From the NCBI GenBank assembly GCA_016702645.1, contig JADJDP010000002.1, positions 248,001 to 312,000 on the forward strand: 64,000 bases of DNA. The letters run 5' to 3'. Source of the DNA: Flavobacteriales bacterium. Its GTDB lineage: Bacteria; Bacteroidota; Bacteroidia; Flavobacteriales_F; PHOS-HE28. Shown here one piece after another: positions 1-10,100 of this stretch. The position numbers and the translations under genes are program-made. Within the stretch, counting starts at the first letter, position 1; every line of letters begins with the position of its first letter. Below the pieces are notes generated by a model, which had not been told where the DNA came from, did no database searches, and saw only the letters and a program-made list of their open reading frames with translations.

Positions 1-300
1 CTCGTTCAGGATGCGGATGGCATCGTTCACCTGTGCATCGCTGATGTTCTCATCCCCATTGTCGTGGATGATATGGAAGACCACCGGGATGATCAACGGA
101 TCGCCACCACCGCGATGGAAGGTCGCGGTATGGTCATCGAGCGTTGCCTTCGCCTGCAATGCGTGCTCCCAAGCACCGGGTGTAGCGGCCAGGTGTTTTT
201 CCAGTTCCGCAGGGTTGTTCGCCAAACAGCGGAAACCCTCATCCTGGGAAGCGGCAACGAACGGGATGGCAAGCAGAAGGACGGAAAGAGTTGGGCGCAT
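1..300 (-). CDS. M43 (cytophagalysin/pappalysin-like) secreted metalloprotease, N-terminal part
   Basis: The reverse strand is open for 100 codons from the ATG at 300 to the window edge, so only the N-terminus is visible. Residues 1-18 form a signal peptide (Arg-2 then a Leu/Val-rich core, cleavage probably near Ala-Ser-Gln). Residues 71-80 read IPVVFHIIHD, followed by an NISDAQV segment. This 'IPVVFHI..D..NISDAQ' pattern is typical of the start of the mature region of Bacteroidota M43 zinc proteases, which usually go on to HExxH and a T9SS C-terminal domain. Those parts lie outside the window, so catalytic competence cannot be judged. A TACCTTG element at 329-323 could be its promoter. Confidence 0.75.
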   Translation of the reverse strand, partial: MRPTLSVLLLAIPFVAASQDEGFRCLANNPAELEKHLAATPGAWEHALQAKATLDDHTATFHRGGGDPLIIPVVFHIIHDNGDENISDAQVNDAIRILNE

Positions 301-322
301 GGTCGAAGGGATGAACGCTGGG

Positions 323-329
323 CAAGGTA
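323..329 (-). promoter_or_regulatory. putative -7 element for the M43-like gene
   Basis: The reverse strand reads TACCTTG, close to the Bacteroidota TAnnTTTG -7 box, 22 nt before the ATG at 300. The final G of the consensus is missing, so this is a weak match. Confidence 0.35.
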
Positions 330-384
330 AACCTGTTCGTCCCGGCCCTTGCGACCGGTGCATCACCGGCCTTTGAAGCCTGCC

Positions 385-1524
385 TCAGCGCAGAGCCTGC
401 TCCAGGTCGGCGATCAGATCCTCAGCGTCCTCCAATCCCACGCTCAGGCGGATCAGCGTATCGGCCAAGCCGTTCTTCAAGCGCTCTTGGCGGGGAATGC
501 TGGCGTGCGTCATGCTGGCGGGATGGCCGAGCAAGGACTCGACCCCACCGAGCGACTCGGCCAGGGCGAAGAGTTTGCACGAGGACAGCACTTTGGTCGC
601 ATCGTCCATGCGGTCACCCTTCAGGGTGAAGCTGATCATGCCGCCGAAGCCGCGCATTTGTTTCGCCGCCACAGCATGGTTGGCGTGCGTGGCGAATCCG
701 GGCCAGTGCACCTTGTCCACCTTGGGTTGCTTCACCAACCACTCGGCCACCGCTTTCCCATTTTCGCAGTGGCGTTGCATGCGCAGGTGCAGCGTCTTCA
801 AGCCCCGCAGCACCAAGAAACAATCCTGCGGGCCCGGTGTGGCACCGCTGCTGTTCTGGACGAAGGCGAGTCGCTCAGCGAGCGCTGCATCCTTCACAAC
901 GAGCGCGCCCATCACCACATCGCTGTGGCCGCCCAGGTACTTCGTCACGCTGTGCATAACGATGTCGGCACCCAGGTCCAACGGCGTTTGCAGGTAAGGA
1001 CTCGCGAACGTGTTGTCCACGCCGAGCAGCGCGCCGCATTTTTTTGAGATCGCCGCAAGGCCCGCAATGTCGATGATGCGCAACAGTGGGTTCGTCGGTG
1101 TTTCGGCCCAGATCAATTTCGTCTTCGATGTGATCGCGGCTTCCACGTTCTTCAGGTCGCCCATGTCCACGAAGTGGAACTTCACACCGAAGCCTTCGTA
1201 GATCTTCGTGAACAGCCGATAGGTGCCGCCGTAGAGATCATTGGTGCTCACCACCTCGTCCCCGGGCTTCAAGAGCTTCACGATCGCATCGATGCTCGCC
1301 ATGCCACTGCTGAAGCAGAGCCCGTGCGTGCCGTTCTCCAAGGCGGCCAGTGCGTTCTGCAAAGCCGTTCGCGTGGGGTTGTGCGTGCGACTGTACTCGT
1401 AGCCCTTGTGGTCACCAGGTGCCGCCTGCACGTAGGTGCTCGTTTGGAAGATGGGCGTCATGATCGCGCCCGTTGAAGGGTCGGGAGCTACGCCGGCATG
1501 GATCGCTTTGGTTCCGAATTTCAT
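385..1524 (-). CDS. cystathionine gamma-synthase/gamma-lyase family PLP enzyme
   Basis: Fold-type I PLP enzyme of the Cys/Met metabolism family (379 aa), acting in trans-sulfuration on O-acyl-homoserine or cystathionine. The protein begins MKFGTKAIHAG, as family members do. The YSRTHNPTR segment and the PLP-binding lysine in SVTKYLGGHSD (about K195) are present, as is the C-terminal ESLGGVESL..HPASMTHAS region. The reading frame stays open to an ATG at 1593, but a TACCTTCG -7 box at 1561-1554 lies inside that extension and the extra 23 residues are basic and unlike the family, so the ATG at 1524 is preferred. Sequence alone cannot separate synthase (MetB) from lyase or O-acetylhomoserine sulfhydrylase activity. 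Confidence 0.88.
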   Translation of the reverse strand: MKFGTKAIHAGVAPDPSTGAIMTPIFQTSTYVQAAPGDHKGYEYSRTHNPTRTALQNALAALENGTHGLCFSSGMASIDAIVKLLKPGDEVVSTNDLYGGTYRLFTKIYEGFGVKFHFVDMGDLKNVEAAITSKTKLIWAETPTNPLLRIIDIAGLAAISKKCGALLGVDNTFASPYLQTPLDLGADIVMHSVTKYLGGHSDVVMGALVVKDAALAERLAFVQNSSGATPGPQDCFLVLRGLKTLHLRMQRHCENGKAVAEWLVKQPKVDKVHWPGFATHANHAVAAKQMRGFGGMISFTLKGDRMDDATKVLSSCKLFALAESLGGVESLLGHPASMTHASIPRQERLKNGLADTLIRLSVGLEDAEDLIADLEQALR

Positions 1525-1553
1525 GGGAGCAAACGCCTTTTTCGCGCGGTCGG

Positions 1554-1561
1554 CGAAGGTA
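1554..1561 (-). promoter_or_regulatory. putative -7 box for the PLP enzyme gene
   Basis: TACCTTCG on the reverse strand, 29 nt before the ATG at 1524. Its position argues against the longer ORF start at 1593. Confidence 0.5.
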
Positions 1562-1594
1562 GCGCGGCGCTTTTTCCCGGTTGGCTGCGCCATT

Positions 1595-1602
1595 TACCTT
1601 GG
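1595..1602 (+). promoter_or_regulatory. putative -7 box for the EamA transporter gene
   Basis: TACCTTGG ends 4 nt before the ATG at 1607. A transcript from here would be essentially leaderless. Confidence 0.4.
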
Positions 1603-1606
1603 GCCG

Positions 1607-2536
1607 ATGCCTTTGGATCGCCGCACCTCGGCACATTTCGCCCTCTTCGCGGCCAATCTCATATACGGGCTCAACTACGTGGTGGCCAAAGGCCTCATGC
1701 CGGTCATCATCGGTCCATCGGGCTTCATCCTGTTGCGCGTGCTCGGTGCTTTGGTGTTGTTCTGGCTCGTTCGCGCGTGGAAGCCGGAACGTGTGGAGTT
1801 GAAGGACTACGGTCGGCTGTTGCTCTGCGCGGTGTTCGGGATCGCGCTCAACCAACTCCTGTTCTTCCATGGCCTCATGCGCACGTCGCCGATCAACGCG
1901 AGCATCATCATGGTGGCTACCCCCATCCTGGTGCTTGTGCTCGCTGGCGTGCTCATCAAGGAGCGGATAACTTGGAGGAAGTTGCTCGGTGTGCTTTTGG
2001 GAGCGACAGGAGCACTTTCGCTCATCTTCATCAAACCCGCCGATGGAAGCTCCGGGACCAGCGTTCTCGGCGATGCGTTCATCCTCATCAACGCCTGTTC
2101 GTTCGGCCTCTATCTGGTGATGGTGAAGCCCCTCATGCAACGGTACTCCGTGATGACCATCATGGCGTGGTGCTTCCTCTTTGGTGTGTTCATGGTGTTG
2201 CCCTTCGGCCTCGAAGAGCTGCTCGCTGTGGAATGGCAGGCATTGTCCGCTGGGACGCTGCTGGCAATGGGCTTCGTTGTCATCATGGTGACCTTCGTCG
2301 CCTACCTGCTCAACACATGGGCGCTCGGCCGGGTGAGCCCTACGGTGGTAGGTACCTACATCTACCTTCAACCGGTAATGGCGGCGTTGTTCACCTGGCT
2401 CTTCATGCGCATCGGCGCGGATCGATCGGGCATACCCGGGGACTACGACACAGCGATCGGTTGGCAGCAGGGGCTGTGCGCGTTGGCGATCTTCCTCGGA
2501 GTTCACCTCGTGAATCGCTCGGACCGGGAGCGATAG
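1607..2536 (+). CDS. DMT-superfamily (EamA) transporter
   Basis: 309-aa inner-membrane protein with about ten hydrophobic helices arranged as two EamA repeats (residues about 8-140 and 155-300), the architecture of drug/metabolite exporters of the RhaT/YdcZ type. The first helix carries the usual N-terminal pattern FALFAANLIYGLNYVVAKG, and the second repeat ends with PTVVGTYIYLQPV, a typical EamA motif. The ORF is open upstream to 1436 but that part is antisense to the PLP enzyme gene. The ATG at 1607 gives the canonical N-terminus and follows a -7-like box. Substrate unknown. It is divergent from the PLP enzyme gene and 32 nt from yicC. Confidence 0.85.
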   Translation: MPLDRRTSAHFALFAANLIYGLNYVVAKGLMPVIIGPSGFILLRVLGALVLFWLVRAWKPERVELKDYGRLLLCAVFGIALNQLLFFHGLMRTSPINASIIMVATPILVLVLAGVLIKERITWRKLLGVLLGATGALSLIFIKPADGSSGTSVLGDAFILINACSFGLYLVMVKPLMQRYSVMTIMAWCFLFGVFMVLPFGLEELLAVEWQALSAGTLLAMGFVVIMVTFVAYLLNTWALGRVSPTVVGTYIYLQPVMAALFTWLFMRIGADRSGIPGDYDTAIGWQQGLCALAIFLGVHLVNRSDRER

Positions 2537-2542
2537 CGCGAC

Positions 2543-2550
2543 TACATTTG
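2543..2550 (+). promoter_or_regulatory. putative -7 box for yicC-gmk-nadD
   Basis: TACATTTG is an exact TAnnTTTG match, 18 nt before the yicC ATG at 2569. Confidence 0.55.
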
Positions 2551-2568
2551 ACGCCTTCGCAAGAGAAC

Positions 2569-3437
2569 ATGCTCCGTTCCATGACCGGCTTCGGCCGCGC
2601 CGAAGGCGTGGTGAAGGATCGCAAGATCACCGTGGAAGTGCGCTCGCTCAACAGTAAGCAGCTCGATCTCTTCCTGAAGATGCCCGGTGTTTACAAGGAG
2701 CGCGAGAACGAACTGCGCCAGTGGATCAGTGAGCAGGTCGTGCGCGGCAAGGTGGAGGTCTTCATCAGTGGTGAAGCGCTGCACGCCACGAAACACACCT
2801 CCTTCGATCGCGAACTCATCCGCTCGTACTACCAGGAGCTGAAGGAGATCGCGGGTGACGTTGCACCGGAAGCGGAGACCGACCTGCTCGCGCAAGTGCT
2901 TCGTCTTCCCGATGTCAGCAGTACCACGAGCGAGCGCGTTGATGACGAGGAGTGGGCCGGATTGCGAGCCCTCGTCGCCGAGGCGATCAAGGGTTATGAT
3001 GCCTTCCGAAAGAACGAGGGAGCGCGACTGCAAGAGGAGTTGACCAAACGAGTGAAGGGTATCGAGCAGTTGCTTACGGACGTGGATGCCATGGACGCAG
3101 GCCGCACCGATCGCACACGTGAGCGGCTACTGGCGAAGCTTTGGATCTGAAAGCGGAGGTGGATCAAGCCAGGTTCGAGCAGGAGTTGATCCACTACCTG
3201 GAGAAGCTCGACATCACCGAAGAGAAAGTGCGCTTGCTTGGGCACTGCACGTACTTCCTGGAAACACTGCGCAGTGACGAGCAACAAGGTCGCAAGCTCG
3301 GCTTCATTGGACAGGAAATGGGTCGCGAGATCAATACCCTCGGGTCGAAAGCGAACGACGCCACCATGCAACGGCTCGTGGTCCAGATGAAGGACGAACT
3401 GGAGAAGGTGAAGGAACAAGTGCTGAACGTGCTGTGA
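2569..3437 (+). CDS. yicC: YicC/YloC family endoribonuclease, frameshifted
   Basis: The N-terminal part begins MLRSMTGFGRAE, the hallmark of the YicC family, and runs to about 3140. The C-terminal DUF1732 part (GRKLGFIGQEMGREINTLG and SKAND) continues in the next frame from 3141 to 3437. Reading AAG CTT TGG as AAG CTT TTG, i.e. restoring one T, rejoins the halves as ...LLAKLLDLKAEV..., so a single-base deletion in a short T run is the likely cause. Family members are about 290 aa, matching the combined length, and act as RNA endonucleases. The stop overlaps the gmk GTG start (GTGA), indicating translational coupling. Confidence 0.85.
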
Positions 3438-4009
3438 AGAAGGGCGGTGGCAAGTGCGTGATCATCTCGGCCCCCTCGGGTGCGGGCAAAACGACCATCG
3501 TCCATCACTTGCTCGCGCAAGGTCTTGGTCTGGCTTTTTCGGTGAGCGCGACCAGTCGCGCAAAGCGTGCGCATGAGCAGGATGGCCGCGACTACTTCTT
3601 CCTCGAACCGGAGGAGTTCAAGGCACGCATTGCATCCGGTGCTTTCGTTGAGTGGGAGGAGGTTTACGCTGGCCAGTACTACGGCACGCTGCGTTCGGAG
3701 ATCGATCGGATCTGGAGCGAGGGCCATCATCCCATTTTCGATGTCGATGTGGAGGGCGGTTTGAACTTGAAGAAGGCCTTCGGTGCCGACGCCCTCGCCT
3801 TGTTCGTTGCGCCGCCATCGCTGGCGGTCCTTGAAGAGCGCCTGCATGCGCGTGGAACGGAATCGGCCGAGAGCCTGCAGCGACGGGTGGACAAGGCCAC
3901 GCATGAACTCACCTACGCATCGCGTTTTGATGCCGTGGTGGTCAATGATGATCTGCCGCGCGCGTGCAGTGAGGCCTTGGAACTGGTGCGCACTTTTCTT
4001 GGAGCATGA
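3434..4009 (+). CDS. gmk: guanylate kinase
   Basis: 191-aa cytosolic kinase converting GMP to GDP. The P-loop APSGAGKTT lies at residues 13-21, followed by the GMP-binding SATSRAKRAHE segment (families usually have TTRxPRxGE, so this is slightly divergent), YFFL, and a VEWEEVYAGQYYGTL segment. The start is a GTG at 3434 overlapping the yicC stop. The stop overlaps the nadD ATG (ATGA at 4006-4009). The order yicC-gmk-nadD is a recurrent Bacteroidota arrangement. Confidence 0.93.
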   Translation: MKKGGGKCVIISAPSGAGKTTIVHHLLAQGLGLAFSVSATSRAKRAHEQDGRDYFFLEPEEFKARIASGAFVEWEEVYAGQYYGTLRSEIDRIWSEGHHPIFDVDVEGGLNLKKAFGADALALFVAPPSLAVLEERLHARGTESAESLQRRVDKATHELTYASRFDAVVVNDDLPRACSEALELVRTFLGA

Positions 4010-4595
4010 ACATCGGCTGTCTCTTCGGCACCTTCGATCCACCGCACAAGGGACATGTGGGCATAGCCGAGCACATGCTCCGCTCACAGGAATTGGACAG
4101 TGTTTGGATGGTGGTAACCCCGCAGAACCCCTTCAAACAGGACAAGTCGCTCAGTCCTGACCAGCAGCGGCTGGCCATGGTCCGATTGGCCGTGAAGGGC
4201 CGTCCCGGCTTGGAAGCGAGCGGTTTCGAATTGGACCTGCCGAAGCCCAACTATACGGCCGACAGCCTGCGCTTCATGCGCCACCGCTGGCCGGATCATC
4301 GGTTCGATCTGATCATCGGCAGCGATAACCTCGCCATCTTCCACAAGTGGAAGGATGCGGAGGACATCCTGAACATCATCGCGTACTCGTTTATCCACGA
4401 GTTGGTTTTCAGCAGCATCTTGCGTCCACCATCTTCCGCGGACATCCGGGGGTTCGCATCGTTGCCGATGCGCCCATGCTTTCCTACTCATCAACCGAGG
4501 TGCGCGCTGAGCTGAGCGCTTGGAACCCCATGGACGACCGGTTGGATGAGGCGGTGGTCAGTTACATCCGCCAGCACAAGCTCTATAATCCCTGA
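4006..4595 (+). CDS. nadD: nicotinate-nucleotide adenylyltransferase, frameshifted
   Basis: Nucleotidyltransferase of NAD synthesis. The N-terminus GCLFGTFDPPHKGHVGIAE contains the GxFDPxHxGH ATP-binding motif. The frame breaks near 4380: the upstream frame reads ...KDAEDILNI then junk, and the next frame supplies HRVLVYPRVGF... and the conserved SSTEVRAEL (family iSSTxIR) end. Reading AACATCATCGC as AACATCCATCGC repairs it, so one missing C is sufficient. NadD is normally essential, so this is most likely a sequence error. The 3' end overlaps the convergent udk gene by 13 nt. Confidence 0.87.
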
Positions 4596-5248
4596 AGAGC
4601 GATCGGCTCCACCTTGGTGGATGCGTTCAACAGGTGGTCTCGCAGCACATGTACCGCGCGATCGAAGTTGATCTCGTTCACCACGTGCAGGTCGCATAGG
4701 TGGCGATAGGGTAGCAGGTAATCGCGGTAGGCCGGTAACACATGGTGTTTCCACTGGTAGAGCACATCCTCCGTTCCGTAACCTCTTTCCTTGGCATCGC
4801 GGCGCAAGCGGCGGTCCAGCTGCGCTCCCTCGCTGGCATCAATGAACACGCGCAGGTCGAAGAGTTCGCGCACCGCTTCGTGGTGAAGAATGAACAATCC
4901 TTCCACCAGGATCACCGGAGAAGGTCGTAGTTCGATCAGTTCCGGTTCACGCCCGTCCTGGTTGAAGGTGTACTCCTTGCGGTAAATGGGATCGCCTGCC
5001 ACGAGCGTTGCAAGGTCCCTGGCAAGCGCATCCAGATCCACCGCCGTTGGCAGGTCGAAGTTCACCTTGCCGTTCGGGTCCACCGCCTGCTTCTCCTTTG
5101 GGAGGTAATAATCGTCCTGCGACACCACGCACACGAGACCGTCGGGGAGGCGCTCGCGAAGGGCGCGCACCAAGCTTGTCTTGCCTGATCCGCTGCCCCC
5201 GGCCACACCCACGAGGTAAGCGCCACGGTGCATGTGTTCGATCCCCAT
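4583..5248 (-). CDS. udk: uridine kinase family protein
   Basis: 221-aa P-loop kinase phosphorylating uridine/cytidine in pyrimidine salvage. The Walker A motif GGSGSGKT is at residues 17-24, followed by SQDDYYLPK (substrate-binding region), NFDLPTAVD and EGLFILH. The ORF is open upstream to 5353, but the ATG at 5248 lies 11 nt after a TATTTTCG -7 box and gives the normal family N-terminus. An ATG at 5233 is also possible. The reading is clean, without frameshift. Confidence 0.88.
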   Translation of the reverse strand: MGIEHMHRGAYLVGVAGGSGSGKTSLVRALRERLPDGLVCVVSQDDYYLPKEKQAVDPNGKVNFDLPTAVDLDALARDLATLVAGDPIYRKEYTFNQDGREPELIELRPSPVILVEGLFILHHEAVRELFDLRVFIDASEGAQLDRRLRRDAKERGYGTEDVLYQWKHHVLPAYRDYLLPYRHLCDLHVVNEINFDRAVHVLRDHLLNASTKVEPIALQGL

Positions 5249-5259
5249 CCGTTGGAGTG

Positions 5260-5267
5260 CGAAAATA
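5260..5267 (-). promoter_or_regulatory. putative -7 box for udk
   Basis: The reverse strand reads TATTTTCG, 11 nt before the ATG at 5248. Confidence 0.5.
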
Positions 5268-5365
5268 GAGAAGGGAGGGAACCCAACATTTGGTCGAAGC
5301 CATTGAAGTGGCCCACTTCCGACGTGCGACATGCTCGGTGTGTTCGATGACACATTGCCGGATAG

Positions 5366-5671
5366 CTACTGCACTGGTTCGTTGTTCGTTGGCGGTTCCG
5401 TATGCACCATGATGTACTGGAACCGCCTGTCCAGCAGCGTCGCATCCAAGGTGTCCAATGTGGCCTGCGTAATGCGCAACGGGTAAAGCGAGCGGTTCAG
5501 GGGCTGCTGCATCATCTCCAACCACTTGGCTTGCTCCATGTGCGCCGGGCGGTTGGCCAGCAGCACTGCCAGCGTGGGCGCGTTCAAGGGCTGCGCAGGT
5601 GTTGCGCGCTCCTGTGCCAGCAAGCCTAACGGCAGGCACAGCAGCAGGAGAACGAATAGGTGCTTGCTCAT
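5366..5671 (-). CDS. small exported protein of unknown function
   Basis: 101 aa starting MSKHLFVLLLLCLPLGLLAQ, a clear signal peptide (residues 1-20). The mature part is Gln/Leu/Pro-rich with an AHMEQAKWLEMMQQPLNRS segment and ends in a Pro/Asn-rich tail. No family is recognised. Its ATG overlaps the inferred stop of the upstream T9SS protein gene as ATGA (5671-5668), so it is probably the last gene of the same transcript and may act with the two large secreted proteins. Confidence 0.6.
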   Translation of the reverse strand: MSKHLFVLLLLCLPLGLLAQERATPAQPLNAPTLAVLLANRPAHMEQAKWLEMMQQPLNRSLYPLRITQATLDTLDATLLDRRFQYIMVHTEPPTNNEPVQ

Positions 5672-7167
5672 GGTTCGGTGAGTATGATACGCGTGGTGGA
5701 GCTTTGGCACCCCAGCGCATCGGGCATTGGTACAATCCGCGGCTCGCATGCAGCACCACCCGATGCACTTGGCTCCATTGCGGAATACGCTCGCGCAGTA
5801 CCAGCCGCCCGCTCAGGTCGCGCACTTCCAACTCACCCACAACGCTTTGCACCGGGTAGCTAAGCGTGAATGCGCCATTGCTTGGGTTCGGGTAAGCCGC
5901 AACTGAAAGCGAAAGTGCGGCCTCAGCTGCGCCGTTATTGATACCCAAGCTATCGCACACACTGCCATCCACCGGGCCCAAATGATAGTTCGGATGGTTG
6001 GGGAGGGAGTTGGTATAGTAGGTAGGCAACTCCTGTTGATGTTGCGATATCAGGGCCATGCCACTTGGTCGGGATCGTCGATACATGCAGATGTAGGGAG
6101 GAATTGCCTGTAGCGATGTAGATCCCCATCCGGCGCAAGCTGAGCGATGTCGAACAAGGTGGCAAAAGGTGGGCTGGGTGAGTAGAACCCATCCCATTCT
6201 GCAATATGGACCATGCTGGCCGCTATGTCCGTAGCCTCGGTATCGTACTGGTACACATCCTCTACGGATGACACATAGAGGTAGCGACTATTAGGTGAAA
6301 AAGCCACGCCCCCCATGCTGTTAGCATCGTCGATCGGGACCGCACCGGGTTGGAGAACAAGCCTGTGCAGCGATCGTAGTCGAAGATCTCAAGGTCTTGA
6401 TTGAACTGACCCCAGTAGTAGGCGAATTTGCTTCCATCAGGGCTGAAGCAGACTTGTCCATGGTCCCGGGGACGGATGATGCCCATAGATTGTGTTCCCT
6501 CCACGTTCACGCCAGTAGGCGTGACGAGCAGTCGATGGAACATATTTGTATCCACCTTGTGGCAGAACACCCACCAGTCCCGGCCATTGGCATGGCGCAC
6601 GGCGGTGATCCTGCCTGCGTTCAGCGTATCACTGATGAGCACCTGATTCTTCGACACCACGCCACCCAGGCCACCGTCCAGGCTCATGTCGATGGTGGTG
6701 AGGTAGAGGTAATGGGCTAAAGAAGTTTGCTGTTCATCAATGGTGCCGTGGATGAGATAATAGATGCCTGGCGCCCCTGGTTTGGGCAGGATCAGGCAGG
6801 CTTGCGAGATATGAAAGCCTCCAGGCCAACTCGAGGTGTATTCGCTCGGGTTCAGGCCCGCGCCGTTCAACATGGTATCCCCGGTCGCATTGGCTAGAAG
6901 CTGCCATTAGTGCTGGAGAAGTACGCCATTCGAGTTGGTGATGTTCGTGGAGGTCCGACGGAAACCGATGTCGCGTTGCACGTATGATACCTCCACAGTA
7001 CCGGTGCCGAAATCCAGGTCAGTCCCACCGAAAGGAATCGGTTCTTCGCTGTTGGTCCCGCCCATCCACAAGTTGTTCAAGCCTTGCGCCCAAAGCGCAT
7101 CGGGACCGTGCAGCAAGAGCACAAGCGCCGCATGAACGACCTTGTGAGAGTTCATAGGGCGCTTCAT
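5668..7167 (-). CDS. secreted beta-propeller-like protein with T9SS sorting domain, multiply frameshifted
   Basis: Pieces of one protein occur in several reverse frames. Signal peptide and mature start (SHKVVHAALVLLLHGPDALW, then NNLWMGGTNSEE) come first, then a propeller-like region with FSPDGSKFAYY and FSPNSRYLYVSS blades, then a C-terminal T9SS type A-like domain (YPNPSNGAFTLSYP, LEVRDLSGRLVL, ASRGLYQ, ending RIILTEP). Joining them needs indels near 6900-6930, 6320, 6050-6160 and 5695. The region near 6910 shows an in-frame TAA that disappears if the intervening 20-30 nt are read one base out of phase (LLFSSTNGSF). This class (gliding/adhesion-like WD40 T9SS proteins about 490 aa long) is common in Flavobacteriales. 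Its function is unknown. It starts 14 nt after the stop of the beta-helix gene. Confidence 0.68.
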
Positions 7168-7181
7168 CGACACAGGGCTTG

Positions 7182-10100
7182 TTAGCGCACGATTGTGAGT
7201 TTCCCGTTCCCAACCACGGCGGATGGCCCGCGCACCTGATAATGGTAGAGCGCCGGTGCCAATGATTCCGTGCTGAAGGTGATGCGGTGGCATATCAGCA
7301 GGCACGATCTGGCGGGTACTTCCACTCCAATTGCATCGTACAGAATGAACACGCCAGGCTCATCTAAGCTTTGGGTTAGGGTCAAGGCCAGTTCATTCAT
7401 CGCTGGGTTCGGGATCACCGCCACAGAATTCGAGCGCTGTTCCCTAAGACTCTTCACATCCAACCCATAAGGAATGCATAGGAGCGAATCATCGTACTGC
7501 TGCGTGTCATCGATGAGACCATAAAGCGAGCGCGCCTTGAAGACCGCGTTACCACCGATCAAGGGACACTGGTTCGCGATGCCGAGCAAGTCACTGGCCT
7601 GTTCAGTGGTGAACGCAGCCACGTTCTTGCCGATCGTGGCCAGATAGATCTCGTTCACCTGCTTCTGGTTCTCCTCGATCAATTCGCTCGTGATCACTCC
7701 GGCGTTCTCCGTTTGCACATTTCCCGCTACTTGTGCCTTGTCCTCAGCAACCACCGGAATGTGCCAGTGCTCGTGGTGGAGAGATCACGATGCTCTGGCG
7801 GTAGCCATTGATGCCAGCAACGCATGGCCTCGCGCGTTGCGCCGTTGGAGCGTACTGTCATCCAACAGCTCCAAGTAGGCTTGCACTGGTTCATCAAGCT
7901 ATCGATCACTACGCTGTTCGAGTTCAACTGATCGACCGTGCTGCTGTCCAGATCGTACAATGCCACTTGCCCATCATCGACCGTTTGTAAGTCGGCAGTG
8001 TTGCTGCCTTGGAGGTCCTCATAGAACTCTGCCATCACCGGCAAGCTGTCCTGCAAGTCTGCGTTCTTATCTAGCTTCCTGTACAGATCCCGCCGCAAGA
8101 TCCACTTCGTCTCGTCCGTGTAGGGTTCGTTCACCAGGCTGTCGTTGGCCACCAACAGGTCCAACGCGGTCAACTTTTCCTTACTGCGCGCTTTGTACTG
8201 CATGCAATAGTCTTCACCTCCGTCGTTTGCGCAATCGTAGTTCGTACCTGGATCCGTGTTGAACCACCCAGTAGAGGGCGACACCGAAGGAGGCCATACA
8301 CTGCCTCCGCTCGGATTGACCAGGAAAGCACTGAACGATGCGTTGACTGGATCCTGGCTCCACGCCGCCAATCCTCCTATCGGGAGCGGATCGTAATACC
8401 ACAAGTTCCCTTTCAGCACTTGCATGCCGATGACGGCATTAGGCGTAAGCCGCAAGCCCCACTTGTGCCTATTGATCTTGTTGCCGCGCACATCCGTGCC
8501 GGGTGCGGGGCCGTTGAACAGCATACCGTTGGCAGTGCGGTCCATGTCATTGCAGCTTATGCGCGCATGGCTGCCCATGGTGTTGCGTATGGCAGCCTGT
8601 CGCAGGTTCACGAAGCTCGCATCGGTGCTGCTGATGTTGTTGCAACTCACGTCCGTGCGATTGCAGCCGTTCAGTTGTATGCCGCTCTGGTTGGCCATGT
8701 TGTACTGCATGAGCAGCTCGTTGTCCGCCACCACCCACTGGTCTGCCGCCAGCAGGTTCACACCCGTACGAGAGGACAATTTCGTGGTGAAACGGATGGT
8801 GTTGTTGCGGATCACGGAACTCGGATTCTTGTAGTTGCCTTCCTCCACGTTTATGCCACTGTAACCTGGGCAGTTGGCGGTGCAATCGTTTGCGCCGAAG
8901 GTGATGTCGTTGCCTTGCACGAGCAGGTGCAATGCGCCGTCATTGAAGCGCAGGTCCACGCCGTGGTCGCGCGCGATCACCTTGTTATCGAGAATGTCCA
9001 CGTAGAGGAACCCGGCATGCGCCACCCGGTAGGCGGTGCCCATGTCAAGCATCTGGTTGTCCCGGCTCTTCACGCTCATGTATTCCGTGTACAGGCCCCA
9101 ACGGCAGTTCTCGTAGCTCGGTGTGCTGTTCATTCCAAAGCCCGTTTGCTTCACCGAGTGGAAACCGCCGCCGCCATGTGCATTGATGCCCGCTCCATTG
9201 CCTGCCAGGGTGTAGGCGGCATCCGGAGCGATGTTCACGAAGCGGCAGTCGGCCACGCCCAAATCGCTGCCCCGCGCCACGATGCCATTGCTCATGTCGT
9301 GGATGAGGTTGTTGCCGCCGGTGAAGTCCAATGTCATGTAGTAAACATCCACGGCGGCGTAGCCGCGTGTACCCACCGCCGTGGTTTGGCCCGGATAGGG
9401 CACCGGCATGGCATCCTGACTGTAGAAGGTGCTGTTCGTCACCGACAAGGCCACGTCGTTATACGCCAGCCCACTATCCGGCACATGCAGGGCAACCCGG
9501 TTGTTGTGGAATTGAGTGTTGTCCACCTTTACCACCGTGCTATCCAGCGCGGTGATCGCGTTCTCGGCATCGTCCATGAAAGATGCGCGAATGCGCACCA
9601 CGGAGCCGGCCTGTGCCGTTATGGACTTCCACATGATGCCGCTGCACGCGGTGAAGGTGCTGGTCTCTATGTCCAGGAAAGCGCCCGCTTGCACGATGAT
9701 CTCCGCGCCGGGGGCCATGCGCACTTGCGCGCCAATGAAGGACAAGTCCTGGTCCACGAAGAACTGGCCTTCAATGAAGACTGTTACTGATCACGCTGCC
9801 CACGGCGCTGCTATGCGTGCTATCGGGGATAGTGAGTTCAGAGTAGCAATTGGCATCGCTGATGCAGGCTGCCACGGGTATGTTGCCTCCGGGAAGATCA
9901 CACTGTTGCCAGCGAAGCTCATGGATGCTATCGGGCAGGGTGAAGAAGGGTTTGCAAGGCGGGAAGTTGTCACCATAGATGTGGTAGATCGTCGTATCGA
10001 TCGGGCATAGACCATAAAAGGAGCAAGGTTGACTTCCAAGTATGCCCATAGTGGATGTGCCAAAGGGCGTGGTATACGTGTCGGTGGCGAACACCGAATC

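Noticed and set aside
1412..2506. 364-codon reverse-strand ORF opposite the EamA transporter
   Set aside because: Extremely His/Glu/Arg-rich, no domain, and the + strand protein has ordered transmembrane repeats.
2990..3170. Programmed ribosomal frameshifting in yicC
   Set aside because: No slippery heptamer or downstream pseudoknot is visible, and similar indels affect a dozen unrelated genes.
8420..9790. 456-codon + strand ORF opposite the beta-helix gene
   Set aside because: Shadow of a strongly biased coding strand; the reverse strand encodes recognisable beta-helix repeats.
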